From contig DLHP01000004.1 in assembly GCA_002483285.1 (NCBI GenBank), positions 124,001 to 188,000 of the forward strand: DNA of 64,000 nt, in the 5' to 3' direction. Below are positions 8,845-17,054 of this stretch, one piece after another (positions within the stretch are counted from its first letter, which is position 1; the number at the start of each line of letters is the position of its first letter). The notes under the pieces are model-generated. The model saw nothing but the letters and a program-made list of their open reading frames with translations, was not told the DNA's origin and did not search any database. The translations under genes and the position numbers were made by a program. This DNA comes from Flavobacterium sp. UBA7665 (GTDB lineage: Bacteria > Bacteroidota > Bacteroidia > Flavobacteriales > Flavobacteriaceae).

Positions 8845-9942
8845 TTATTGGATGGTATCGATGACTTTGATGACACGTTCCATTTGTTCGCGCGTGCCAA
8901 TGGTGATGCGCAGCGTGTTCATCAAAAGCTTGCTATGCATGAGGTTGCGTACAAAAATGTTGTGGTCGCTGAGTTGGTTATAGACTTTCATCTTCACATC
9001 AAAATCGGTAAATTCTACGAGTAGGAAATTCCCCTGGCTCGGAAAAATATTTTTGACGAGTGGCGAATTTTTGAGTTGCTCCTCGAAATAATCGCGTGCT
9101 TTTAACACTTCATCGACATATTTTTTCATGTAACCTACATCCGAAAGTACCGCGATGACAGCTTCCTGTGTAAAAGTGGTAAAGTTCTTCGGGTTGCGGA
9201 TCTTAGAAATCTGCGCGATGTTTTCGGCACTTGCAATGAGGTAACCTGCCCTGAAATTTGCGAGTGCGAACGCTTTAGAAAACGTGCGTGTCACAAATAA
9301 ATTCGGGTGGACGAGTACATAATTGCTCATCGTTTCGCCGTAAAATTCAAAATATGCCTCGTCTATTAGGAAAATCGTATCGGGAAATGCGGCAACGAGG
9401 TCGAGCAGATAGTCTTTCTCCAACACATTGCCGGTTGGGTTGTTTGGGTTGCACAAGTAGACCAGCGACGGCGTAATTTCGCGAACCTTGTCTTTAAAAG
9501 CTGCTTTGTCAAGTTCAAAACTATCCGAATAATCGTGGTAATAAATCTGTGCGCCTTGTGATTCGCAGGTCAGTCGGAAATTGTCGTAAGTCGGGCCCAG
9601 GATCAAAATCGGGTCGCCCACACCTACAAACATCCTCACGAGATATTCATGCAGCGAATCCGAACTTGCAAAATACTGGATGTTCTCCTTGGGCAACGAC
9701 GTATAAGCCGACAACAAACCCAGCAATTCGGCGTTGTGCGTACTCGGGTACAAATAATATACTTCCTGCTCGTTCACGAGTTTTTGCAAACGTTCGTTGA
9801 CTTTGGGCGATGGCGGAACTGTCGCTTCGTTCCAATCGAGCTTGAGCATTTTTTTGCGCTCGTCTGAAGGAACTTCCCAGATTTTATGCGAAGCCACCTT
9901 GTAAGGGGCAAGATTCCTGAGGTATTTGTTAATGAATCTCAT
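8845..9942 (-). CDS. HisC-like PLP aminotransferase (class I/II)
   Basis: This 365-residue protein has the fold-type I aminotransferase pattern of histidinol-phosphate aminotransferases: KLDWNEATVPPSP, a YYLYPST segment, VYLCNPNNPTGNVL, FLIDEAYFEF and the PLP lysine K223 in TFSKAFALANFRAGY. No other histidine biosynthesis gene is nearby, so a role in polysaccharide precursor or substituent synthesis is more likely than histidine synthesis. It overlaps the upstream deacetylase-like gene by ATGA and abuts the HAD phosphatase gene. An amino acid or amino-alcohol phosphate could be the substrate, but this is not shown. Confidence 0.85.
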   Translation of the reverse strand: MRFINKYLRNLAPYKVASHKIWEVPSDERKKMLKLDWNEATVPPSPKVNERLQKLVNEQEVYYLYPSTHNAELLGLLSAYTSLPKENIQYFASSDSLHEYLVRMFVGVGDPILILGPTYDNFRLTCESQGAQIYYHDYSDSFELDKAAFKDKVREITPSLVYLCNPNNPTGNVLEKDYLLDLVAAFPDTIFLIDEAYFEFYGETMSNYVLVHPNLFVTRTFSKAFALANFRAGYLIASAENIAQISKIRNPKNFTTFTQEAVIAVLSDVGYMKKYVDEVLKARDYFEEQLKNSPLVKNIFPSQGNFLLVEFTDFDVKMKVYNQLSDHNIFVRNLMHSKLLMNTLRITIGTREQMERVIKVIDTIQ

Positions 9943-11078
9943 CGGGTGTTATTTATGGTTTGTGCCAACGAAACGGTATCTGTAAAGACCACGTCGGGCC
10001 AGCGTTTGGTGATTTCTGATAACAATTGGTGCAACAATTTTAGGTTGCGATCGCGATTTTCTGTGTGCAAAGAACCGCAAAAATTGATTCTGTGCGTGGT
10101 GATAACGGCCGGTTTTTTCCAAAAAAATGCGGCGCCGATTTGATCGAGCGTGTCTTTCACCACTTTAGGCTTTTGCGCCTCGGGCAACAAACTCGGCTCA
10201 AACTGCACATTGCGCACGGTTTGCAACAGCCCGCTCGTGATTTGCCCATTCTGGCGGCGCGTCATGCATCGGTTGGTTTCGCCTGCCGGTTTGGGTAGCA
10301 ATTGGTATTTCATGCCTTGCATAATCGATACGCCGTTGGCTGATAAAGTGGCATCGAGCTGGGACGGCCAGGTGTAATTGTTGGGGATGAACGATTTGGA
10401 TTTATAACCAAACAATCGTTCAAAAATGGCGAGTCCGTCGGTTAATGATTCCTTCATAAAATCGAGTTCGGTTGGATGGTCATAGTCAAAACTCGCCTGG
10501 ACGCTTTTGGGATATTTGTTGTAGACATCGATGCTGATGCCGCTGCAACCTTGCTCAAAGGCTTGGGTAAAAACCGGATCTTCTTTCCTGAGTTTATCGA
10601 GCCAAAAAGCCACATTGATGTGTTCACGCCCGTGGAATTGCGGCAGGAACAATTTCTTTTCGATGCCTTGTTGCCACAAATCCATCGGATTGTCATGGGC
10701 GAAATTCCGTCTAAAAGTGGCATCGATGGTTTCGTAAAAAAAGTGGTTGAACCCTGAGGCTTTGATCTTTTCGAAATCGGGATTGGCCACTACCACATTG
10801 GCGGTGATTATCGGATGGTTGCCTTGGCCGTCGCGGTGTTGTTGCAAAACGTCGAACAGCAGCCTGACGTCGTCGGCCGAACACAAATTATCATATCGGC
10901 AATACGGACTTTTATTCACCGGAATGCCTTGCCCTAACAGCGACTCATACGCGGCAACCGACGGCATGCGCACACTTCCCCAATCATCCGATTCTATCAC
11001 GACGATCTTTTGGTCGGTTTTCCAACCTGAAAGATTGACGAGTTGGTTGGATACCCGTTTGCGGATGCGCTGCATCAT
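9939..11078 (-). CDS. Polysaccharide deacetylase-like protein, paralogue 2
   Basis: This 379-residue paralogue of the protein at 1844-2977 has the Asp-Asp motif IESDDWGSVRM, the HxxxH motif QFHGREHIN, TVRNVQFEPSL, and the C-terminal THRINFCGSLHTENRDRNL. These motifs suggest a CE4-like metal-dependent deacetylase or amidase fold. It has no signal peptide. The start overlaps the SGNH gene (ATGA; a second ATG lies one codon in). It forms part of a tightly packed group with the MBOAT/SGNH/ACP genes, so it may process the same substituent or sugar. The function remains an inference from family resemblance. Confidence 0.65.
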   Translation of the reverse strand: MMQRIRKRVSNQLVNLSGWKTDQKIVVIESDDWGSVRMPSVAAYESLLGQGIPVNKSPYCRYDNLCSADDVRLLFDVLQQHRDGQGNHPIITANVVVANPDFEKIKASGFNHFFYETIDATFRRNFAHDNPMDLWQQGIEKKLFLPQFHGREHINVAFWLDKLRKEDPVFTQAFEQGCSGISIDVYNKYPKSVQASFDYDHPTELDFMKESLTDGLAIFERLFGYKSKSFIPNNYTWPSQLDATLSANGVSIMQGMKYQLLPKPAGETNRCMTRRQNGQITSGLLQTVRNVQFEPSLLPEAQKPKVVKDTLDQIGAAFFWKKPAVITTHRINFCGSLHTENRDRNLKLLHQLLSEITKRWPDVVFTDTVSLAQTINNTR

Positions 11079-11980
11079 AGGTTGTTTTTCTCCATAAACT
11101 GCGTCATCGCTTTGGTTACCTCCACTTGCCCCGACGCATTGAGGTGCAACGGATCAGAGAAATAACTGGCGTTGTCAATGATATCGGGCTGGTTCAAATC
11201 TAGGAAATGGATTTGACCAGACGCCGAAGCCACTTGCTGCACGACATCCATGTACTCTTGATACTCATCGGTTTTGAATGTTTTGAGTTTGGTGACAAAC
11301 ACCGGCATGTTTACGAGAATAACCTTGTTGCAATGTTGTTTCATAAGTGCGACGCAGTCCTTGAACAATTTTATTTTTTGTGGATCGAGCTCAACCTTGA
11401 CAGTATTGGCTTCGCTTTTCAAGCCTTCGAGCGCATTAAGATCGAGCACCAAATTCTTCTGATTTTCGTAGTTTCCGGTGTAGCCCTTGATTGCAAGCGC
11501 AATCATGTCGGTGTTGTAACGCGAACAGCGGATGAATTTGCGTATCCAAAATTCCTTCGCATCGGTGTTGCTCCTAACAAAATCGCTCATGCTGGGCTCA
11601 TCGATGAATGGCAGAAACAGCATATAGACGTTGGCCGCGGTGAATTTTTTTGAAAACAACAATGGATTTACTTCAAACACAGCGATATCGGTCGTTGCCG
11701 TCGAAGCATCGAAATAATGGTGCAGCATCGCCGAACGGTCTTGCAGTGAAACACCGGTTCGGGTGTAGAATGCGATTTTTTTATGCAGCGAATGTTCGAG
11801 GTTGGTTTTGTCAAAACCCGCCATAGCCATCGACGAGCCGTTGATGAACATATCTGATTGCGAATGGAGCCCGAAGTATCGGTTCAATCCTTTGAGCATC
11901 GCTTCGGATATCGCAAAATCGATCACAAAAAATAAAACCAGGAATACGACAGCCCTTTTGAGCCAGGTTGCAAACTTCAT
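11075..11980 (-). CDS. SGNH-type acyltransferase partner of the MBOAT protein (DltD/AlgX-like role)
   Basis: This 301-residue protein has one N-terminal membrane helix (residues 9-28), then an extracytoplasmic domain. An SGNH-like nucleophile motif is seen at INGSSMAMAGFD (Ser49/Ser50) and a C-terminal Asp-His pair at FSDPLHLNASG (Asp276, His279). The gene follows the MBOAT gene by three bases. In Dlt- and alginate-acetylation-type systems, an MBOAT protein passes an acyl group across the membrane and a membrane-anchored SGNH protein places it on the polymer. The same division of labour is inferred here. Its sequence is diverged from classical DltD, so the symbol is not assigned. Confidence 0.75.
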   Translation of the reverse strand: MKFATWLKRAVVFLVLFFVIDFAISEAMLKGLNRYFGLHSQSDMFINGSSMAMAGFDKTNLEHSLHKKIAFYTRTGVSLQDRSAMLHHYFDASTATTDIAVFEVNPLLFSKKFTAANVYMLFLPFIDEPSMSDFVRSNTDAKEFWIRKFIRCSRYNTDMIALAIKGYTGNYENQKNLVLDLNALEGLKSEANTVKVELDPQKIKLFKDCVALMKQHCNKVILVNMPVFVTKLKTFKTDEYQEYMDVVQQVASASGQIHFLDLNQPDIIDNASYFSDPLHLNASGQVEVTKAMTQFMEKNNL

Positions 11981-11983
11981 ACG

Positions 11984-13417
11984 CTAAAATTGAAAATAAA
12001 TAAACGATCCGTCCGAATAAACCCCAAACAAAATAATGCAAAACAGCATCAGCAAATAACCGCTGCAGCGAACCCAATAATAATTGCTGGATAATAGCCC
12101 ATACCGGTTGTCAAAGAATTCTTCGTTGATGTCTTTACCCAGCACGACAGCCAGACCCAATAAGGCGAAGAATAGGGTTGTGAAATCGAGGTACGGGCTT
12201 CCATGTTGGGTAAAAATCTTTTTAAATATAATCAGAGCCGTCTCCACATCGGGCGCAACGCCAAAAATCTGAGAAGCCGTAAAAAGCAAATAGGTCACGC
12301 AAATCGCTAAAAAAATATACCAGCCTTTGTCTTTAAGATTGTACCGCTGCTCAAATACTGTTTTCCTTTTTTGCGTCAAGGTCTCGATGCTAAGGTAAAT
12401 GCCTTGCAATGCACCCCAAACCACAAAGGTCCAATTGGCGCCATGCCAGATTCCGCTGATTAAAAACGTCAGGAAAAGCGCGATAATCGTACCGCGCATC
12501 TTGTGCCTGCGGAATGAAAAAGCCAGTGGTGTAAATATGTAATCGGTCATCCAAGTGATTAGCGAAATGTGCCAGCGCCGCCATAAATCTGCCATAGAAG
12601 TAGCCAGAAATGGTCGTCGGAAATTCTGCATGACGTCAATGCCCATCGCCTTTGCCGTTCCGATTGCAATCAACGAATAGCCGCCCAAATCGGTATAAAT
12701 CTGCATCGGATACAAACCTGAGGCAATAAACAAAGTGGTTCCGTTGTGATTGGGCACACTATTAAAAACCATACTAATGTAGACGCCCAAGCGGTCGGCC
12801 ACGACAAGTTTCATAAAATACCCCCAAAGCATAAATTGCATCCCGGCGGCAATATTGTCAAAATCGAGAGTGGGCAACTTCTTGAATTGCGGAATCATGT
12901 TCCCGGCGCGTTCAATCGGTCCAGAGAGAATTAGGGGAAAAAACGAAATGAACAGTGCAACAATCCCAAAATTCTTTTCGGCCTTGACTTCTTCGTTGTA
13001 AACATCGATTGTATATCCAATCGCGACGAACGTATAAAACGAAATCCCCACCGGCAGCAGGAATTTCATTTCGGGCAGCGGCCAATGCAAGCCTTTTTGG
13101 GACATGGTTTCCAATATACCGTTATTGATGACGCTGAAGTATTTGAAAAACAATAGCGGCAGCAAAATCAAAACAATATTGGTTATTTTATAAAATTGCT
13201 TCTTGTTCTCGTCCGGTGTTTTTTCAATTGCCAAAGTAAAGAGGTAGGTCGATGTGCAGACACTCAGCAGCAAAATCAGGTATATTGGACTGATATTCAG
13301 ATAAAACAATATACTGGCCACGAATAATAGGGCTGCCCGCCAAGGCTTCGGCGTGAGATAGTACAGGATGATCAACGCCGGAAAAAAAAGCAGGAAATTG
13401 AGCGAAGTAAAAATCAT
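11984..13417 (-). CDS. MBOAT-family acyl transporter/transferase (DltB/AlgI-like) with C-terminal FIYFQF
   Basis: This 477-residue multi-spanning membrane protein is of the membrane-bound O-acyltransferase family. Family features are PLILSGPIERAGN, the DLWRRWHISL segment with His283, and the catalytic FLISGIWHGANW with His325. The last six residues are FIYFQF. They match the aromatic hexapeptide with a central tyrosine described as an acyl shuttle in Dlt-type systems, where it may be fused to the MBOAT protein. The gene stands between the acyl carrier protein and SGNH genes, as expected for a complete route from cytoplasmic thioester to surface polymer. The acyl group is unknown. Confidence 0.88.
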   Translation of the reverse strand: MIFTSLNFLLFFPALIILYYLTPKPWRAALLFVASILFYLNISPIYLILLLSVCTSTYLFTLAIEKTPDENKKQFYKITNIVLILLPLLFFKYFSVINNGILETMSQKGLHWPLPEMKFLLPVGISFYTFVAIGYTIDVYNEEVKAEKNFGIVALFISFFPLILSGPIERAGNMIPQFKKLPTLDFDNIAAGMQFMLWGYFMKLVVADRLGVYISMVFNSVPNHNGTTLFIASGLYPMQIYTDLGGYSLIAIGTAKAMGIDVMQNFRRPFLATSMADLWRRWHISLITWMTDYIFTPLAFSFRRHKMRGTIIALFLTFLISGIWHGANWTFVVWGALQGIYLSIETLTQKRKTVFEQRYNLKDKGWYIFLAICVTYLLFTASQIFGVAPDVETALIIFKKIFTQHGSPYLDFTTLFFALLGLAVVLGKDINEEFFDNRYGLLSSNYYWVRCSGYLLMLFCIILFGVYSDGSFIYFQF

Positions 13418-13424
13418 CCCGCCA

Positions 13425-13664
13425 TTAAATTTTTGAGACTACCAAGTCAATCAGATCGCCAACATTTCTCATTTTATTGAGCTCCTTCAATTTGAAGGCA
13501 ATACCGTAAGTTTTCTCAACCTCCGACACGATCATCATGTGCGTGAGTGAATCCCAGCCATCGGTATCGGTCGCCGAAAGCGATTCTGTCATTTCAAAAT
13601 TCTCGTGATTGAGCACTGAAATCAGGATTTTCCTGATTTGATCCATTATTTCACTTCTTTGCAT
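13425..13664 (-). CDS. Acyl carrier protein (DltC-like)
   Basis: This 79-residue acidic four-helix carrier protein carries the phosphopantetheine attachment site GWDSLTHM, with Ser39 as the modified residue. It lies seven bases upstream of the MBOAT gene and six bases after the GNAT gene. The adjacent adenylation enzyme would load it with a carboxylic acid as a thioester. The MBOAT protein would then use that thioester. An alternative start at the internal Met7 is possible. Confidence 0.9.
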   Translation of the reverse strand: MQRSEIMDQIRKILISVLNHENFEMTESLSATDTDGWDSLTHMMIVSEVEKTYGIAFKLKELNKMRNVGDLIDLVVSKI

Positions 13665-13670
13665 GTTTGT

Positions 13671-14333
13671 TTATTTAAAGGTTTTTTCCATGATTATTTT
13701 CTCGTTATAAGGCAGGTATTCCATTGTTTCGGGTTCATCGGATTTGTGCGAACTTACAAAAACATAATCCATCTTCTTATAAATTTCCTGTGCCACATAG
13801 TTGTTGCCAAACAAATGCAGCTGCACTTTTTTGAGCTCGGGGTATTTTTCGCGGTGCAAATCCTCTTGTGTGCGAAACAAAAGACTGCCGAGTTTTTTTC
13901 CGCGGTGCGCATAATCGACGAAAAGGTATTCAATCTGAAGCGTCATCGGTTCGCGTTCGGTCAGCATGCCTTTGATCAGGTGCGCTTTTGTCTTGAGGTA
14001 TGCCACCGCGTCTTTCCCGAAAGTATAGCTGATCAAGTTCGATTTTAATATCGCAGAAGGCTGATTGCCATCGAAAGCTTCAATCCATGCGCCAAGCCCG
14101 GCTACCCTTTTGCCTTCGTATTCAACGATTAGGTAGTTGCTGAGACTGAATTCGCAGCCATCGATTTCCTCGTCAAACATTGACGCAATGTGCTTGCGGG
14201 CGGTTTCTTCGGAGAGGTTGAACAAAGTTGAAAAACTGAGTTGTTTGCAATTGCTTTTTTCGGCCTCAATGACCACATCGGTCAGAAAGGGAATGTCGCT
14301 TTCGTTTGCTTTGCGGATTGTATATTCGCTCAT
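13671..14333 (-). CDS. GNAT-family N-acetyltransferase
   Basis: This 220-residue protein has the GNAT fold: a predicted strand-helix N-terminus (YTIRKANESDIPFLTDVV), a central strand (LQIEYLFVDYAHRGKKLGSLL) with the R/G-rich acetyl-CoA pyrophosphate loop, and a C-terminal NNYVAQEIYKKMDYVFV motif. It is inserted between the adenylation enzyme and the acyl carrier protein with gaps of four and six bases. It may acylate the amino acid or acid carried by the ACP, or build the substituent, but no substrate can be deduced. Confidence 0.8.
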   Translation of the reverse strand: MSEYTIRKANESDIPFLTDVVIEAEKSNCKQLSFSTLFNLSEETARKHIASMFDEEIDGCEFSLSNYLIVEYEGKRVAGLGAWIEAFDGNQPSAILKSNLISYTFGKDAVAYLKTKAHLIKGMLTEREPMTLQIEYLFVDYAHRGKKLGSLLFRTQEDLHREKYPELKKVQLHLFGNNYVAQEIYKKMDYVFVSSHKSDEPETMEYLPYNEKIIMEKTFK

Positions 14334-14337
14334 CAGA

Positions 14338-15825
14338 TTAAATTTTAAATTCCTGTTGTAATTTCTTTCTGTCGGTTTTGCCGTTGCTGTTGAGCGGAAA
14401 AACGGCTACGAATTGGAACAATTTCGGGATCATATATCCCGGCATTTTCTCCTTCATATATTCCTGCAGCTTCGCCAAATCAAACGGATTTGATTCTATG
14501 ACCAAAGCCAATTCGGCATTTCCGATGGCGTTTGTTAAGGTGATTGCCACGACATTAATTTTGTCCAGAAAAGCTTTTACGTGAAATTCGATTTCGGACA
14601 ATTCAACCCTGAAACCCTGGATCTTAGTTTGGAAATCGATGCGACCGAGATACAAAATATCGCCGTCGGCATCGGCCTTACACAAGTCGCCGGTTTTGTA
14701 GAACCGCTCTATTTTGCTTTTGTATTCGATATTGAAAAAAGCTTCCCTGTTCTTTTCATCGTTGTGCCAATAACCCGGCGTCAGCTGAATACCGCCGAGA
14801 CACAATTGCCCGGTTTCGCCAAAAGGCAGGATGTGGTTGTTTTCGTCTATGATGATGTTCGAGTTGTATGCCATCGCCTGTCCGATCGACAGTACACCAT
14901 TGTGCGATTTGTTGTTGCCGTTGCGGTCGAAGGTGTAATGCGTACAGAAAATCGTGTCTTCGGTCGGGCCGTAAACGTTCATGATCTTGGCGTTGGGCAG
15001 GCATTTCGCCCATTCCTGGGTGACATCGAGCGGAAGCGCTTCGCCGCAGAACAGGCTGTATTTCATCAGCGGCAAATCGATTTCGTCGAAATACGGCCGC
15101 AAGAAATGAATCATCGCCGGAACCATAAGCGCAAACGTGAGCAACTGATCGTCCATCAATTCAAAAATATAAGAGTATTTGATCTTGTCCTTTGGAATCG
15201 TGTACACGCACGCCCCTTTGAGCAGCGGAATCATATAGGACATCACCGACAAATCAAAAGTGAGTTCAAACATTTGCAGGCAACGATCGTTTTCATCCAT
15301 TTCGATTCCCATTTCCCAGAAAGCAGCGGTAAATCCCGACAAATTTTCTCGTGTAATCGGCACGCCTTTGGGTTGGCCGGTGGTTCCAGAAGTGAATAGG
15401 ATGTAAACCAATTCCTGGTCAGAAACGGCTTTGGGTGCCTTCATTGGCAAATCAGAACGCAGGCTTTTGCTGGCAATCACATTTAATTCTCCAAACAATG
15501 CACTTTCGGAGGAATCTATAATCGTTTTGATGAATGCCTGCGCGATGATGCTCTCGTTACGTTCTTTAGGCATTTCAGGACTCAGCGGTACGTAAGCTTT
15601 CCCTTCAAACCATAAGGCGAGAATAGCGGCGTAGGTTTCCAGGTCGTCGTTGGCGACAAGCCCGATATTCTTTTCCTCGTCGGCAGCATTTTGCCCAATC
15701 GAGATCCGGATTGCAGAGACGGCCTTCGCCAAATCATCGTAGGTATAGAACACCTCATTGATCATAAAGGCATTGCGATGACTAAATTGGGTTAAGGCAC
15801 TAAAAAGATTTTCAAACAAGGACAT
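14338..15825 (-). CDS. Adenylation enzyme, DltA/NRPS A-domain type
   Basis: This 495-residue ANL-superfamily acid/amino-acid ligase shows core motifs in order: YILFTSGTTGQPKG (phosphate loop, near residues 140-153), NVYGPTEDTIF, FYKTGDL, ILYLGRIDFQTKIQGFRVE and the catalytic C-terminal lysine K483 in NSNGKTDRKK. It would activate a carboxylic acid, probably an amino acid, with ATP and transfer it to the acyl carrier protein encoded downstream. Its length equals DltA of the D-alanylation pathway, but the specificity residues were not matched to any amino acid. It follows the polymerase gene within the operon. Confidence 0.88.
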   Translation of the reverse strand: MSLFENLFSALTQFSHRNAFMINEVFYTYDDLAKAVSAIRISIGQNAADEEKNIGLVANDDLETYAAILALWFEGKAYVPLSPEMPKERNESIIAQAFIKTIIDSSESALFGELNVIASKSLRSDLPMKAPKAVSDQELVYILFTSGTTGQPKGVPITRENLSGFTAAFWEMGIEMDENDRCLQMFELTFDLSVMSYMIPLLKGACVYTIPKDKIKYSYIFELMDDQLLTFALMVPAMIHFLRPYFDEIDLPLMKYSLFCGEALPLDVTQEWAKCLPNAKIMNVYGPTEDTIFCTHYTFDRNGNNKSHNGVLSIGQAMAYNSNIIIDENNHILPFGETGQLCLGGIQLTPGYWHNDEKNREAFFNIEYKSKIERFYKTGDLCKADADGDILYLGRIDFQTKIQGFRVELSEIEFHVKAFLDKINVVAITLTNAIGNAELALVIESNPFDLAKLQEYMKEKMPGYMIPKLFQFVAVFPLNSNGKTDRKKLQQEFKI

Positions 15826-15840
15826 GGCAATAGTTTTAAA

Positions 15841-17052
15841 TTATTTGAGCAAGCTGATCAGTGGAATCGGCACATCGATAAAAGCGGCAATTAAAGGGTT
15901 GGCGAGAATCGTTACGAAAGTAACTGTCTCAAACGAAACCCGTACCGATATGATGATAAAAAACGCGAGCAAAGGAGACATCAACGTTAAATAGTGATGA
16001 TAATTCCGGCTCTCAAAAATCATATAAAACAGGAAAATCAAGGCCAGGGCAAACAGCTGTGCAATGGTTAAATATCGTCCGCCCGAAGGAACCATCGACA
16101 TTACATTACCCGCACTCAAAAACAGCATCGTAAAACCAAAAAAGTGCGAGAAAGACTTGTTTCGTTTCACTTGGTCCTGGCTTGTAAAATAAATAAAACT
16201 GATCATAACAAAAATGACCCAACCCACAGCCTTGAGGTAATACAAGATGTACCAGTTGGCCACCGGCCCTTCGGCGATGGTTTCAATGTATTGGTCGCTG
16301 GTATAGGAATTGATCCGTGGCACGAGGAATTCGGGTGCAATGTTGGTGAGCGTTTCCCTTACCGAGGCGATGTTAAGCTCCGATATAGAAAAGCTCGCAA
16401 GGAAAACGAAATACAAGATCCGCCACGGAATCTTCACAAATGTATAAAGCACGAGCAAGCCAACCGGTAAAACAAACGAATAATGCACAAGTGGCGTGAG
16501 CAACGCGACGATGAGCCCGTTCTTCTTCTTATTGATAATGAATTGGTACGCGCCATAGAAAAACATATGTGCCGCAGTCCACATCCTCACCCCGTTGAGT
16601 TCCCAAAAACCGATGATGAACGCGAACGAAATAAGCAGGATCCACATCGTGCGGTTTACACGCCTGTTCTTTGCCCAATCCAGCAACAGCCAAAGGTTTC
16701 GAGAATAGAAGTAGCCGTAAGTAATTCCGAAAACGGCAAAAAGTACATTCCCGCTATTGGTGAAAAGCGAAAGCAGGTACGTGACTAGCGGCTGGTAAAG
16801 GTCTACTGCATTGCCTTCCTCAGAATAAAAGTTGGCTAGGAAAATATCCCAACTCAAAGGTGCTTCGTACAAGATCTGCAAGCGCGATACATAACGGCTA
16901 GAGTCCATCGCTTCGGGACGGAACATCGTAAATCCGTAGAAAATGACAAATAGCCAAATACTGTTTTTTGCCCAATCCTGCCTAAAATGCTTGAATGCCT
17001 GGACAACGCCCAGAAACGGATTCAGCAGGAACAATAATACGGGTGTATTCAA
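15841..17052 (-). CDS. EpsG-family polysaccharide polymerase (Wzy-like)
   Basis: This 403-residue protein is almost entirely hydrophobic, with about ten predicted membrane segments. It has the EpsG-like pattern near the N-terminus (RPEAMDSSRYVSRLQ) and ELNGVRMWTAAHMFFYGAYQFI in the middle (residues about 150-172, seen as ELNGVRMW and FYGAYQFI). EpsG-like proteins are regarded as Wzy-type polymerases that link repeat units in the periplasm. The only suitable start is TTG at 17052, two bases after the previous stop. It is the sole polymerase candidate in the window. Confidence 0.85.
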   Translation of the reverse strand: MNTPVLLFLLNPFLGVVQAFKHFRQDWAKNSIWLFVIFYGFTMFRPEAMDSSRYVSRLQILYEAPLSWDIFLANFYSEEGNAVDLYQPLVTYLLSLFTNSGNVLFAVFGITYGYFYSRNLWLLLDWAKNRRVNRTMWILLISFAFIIGFWELNGVRMWTAAHMFFYGAYQFIINKKKNGLIVALLTPLVHYSFVLPVGLLVLYTFVKIPWRILYFVFLASFSISELNIASVRETLTNIAPEFLVPRINSYTSDQYIETIAEGPVANWYILYYLKAVGWVIFVMISFIYFTSQDQVKRNKSFSHFFGFTMLFLSAGNVMSMVPSGGRYLTIAQLFALALIFLFYMIFESRNYHHYLTLMSPLLAFFIIISVRVSFETVTFVTILANPLIAAFIDVPIPLISLLK

Positions 17053-17054
17053 AT

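Noticed and set aside
8845..9942. Assignment of the HisC-like gene to histidine biosynthesis
   Set aside because: No other his gene is nearby and it is packed within the polysaccharide operon, so hisC was not assigned.
14581..15399. Plus-strand open frame of 272 codons
   Set aside because: It is antisense to the adenylation enzyme, whose motifs are intact. The composition looks like a shadow frame.
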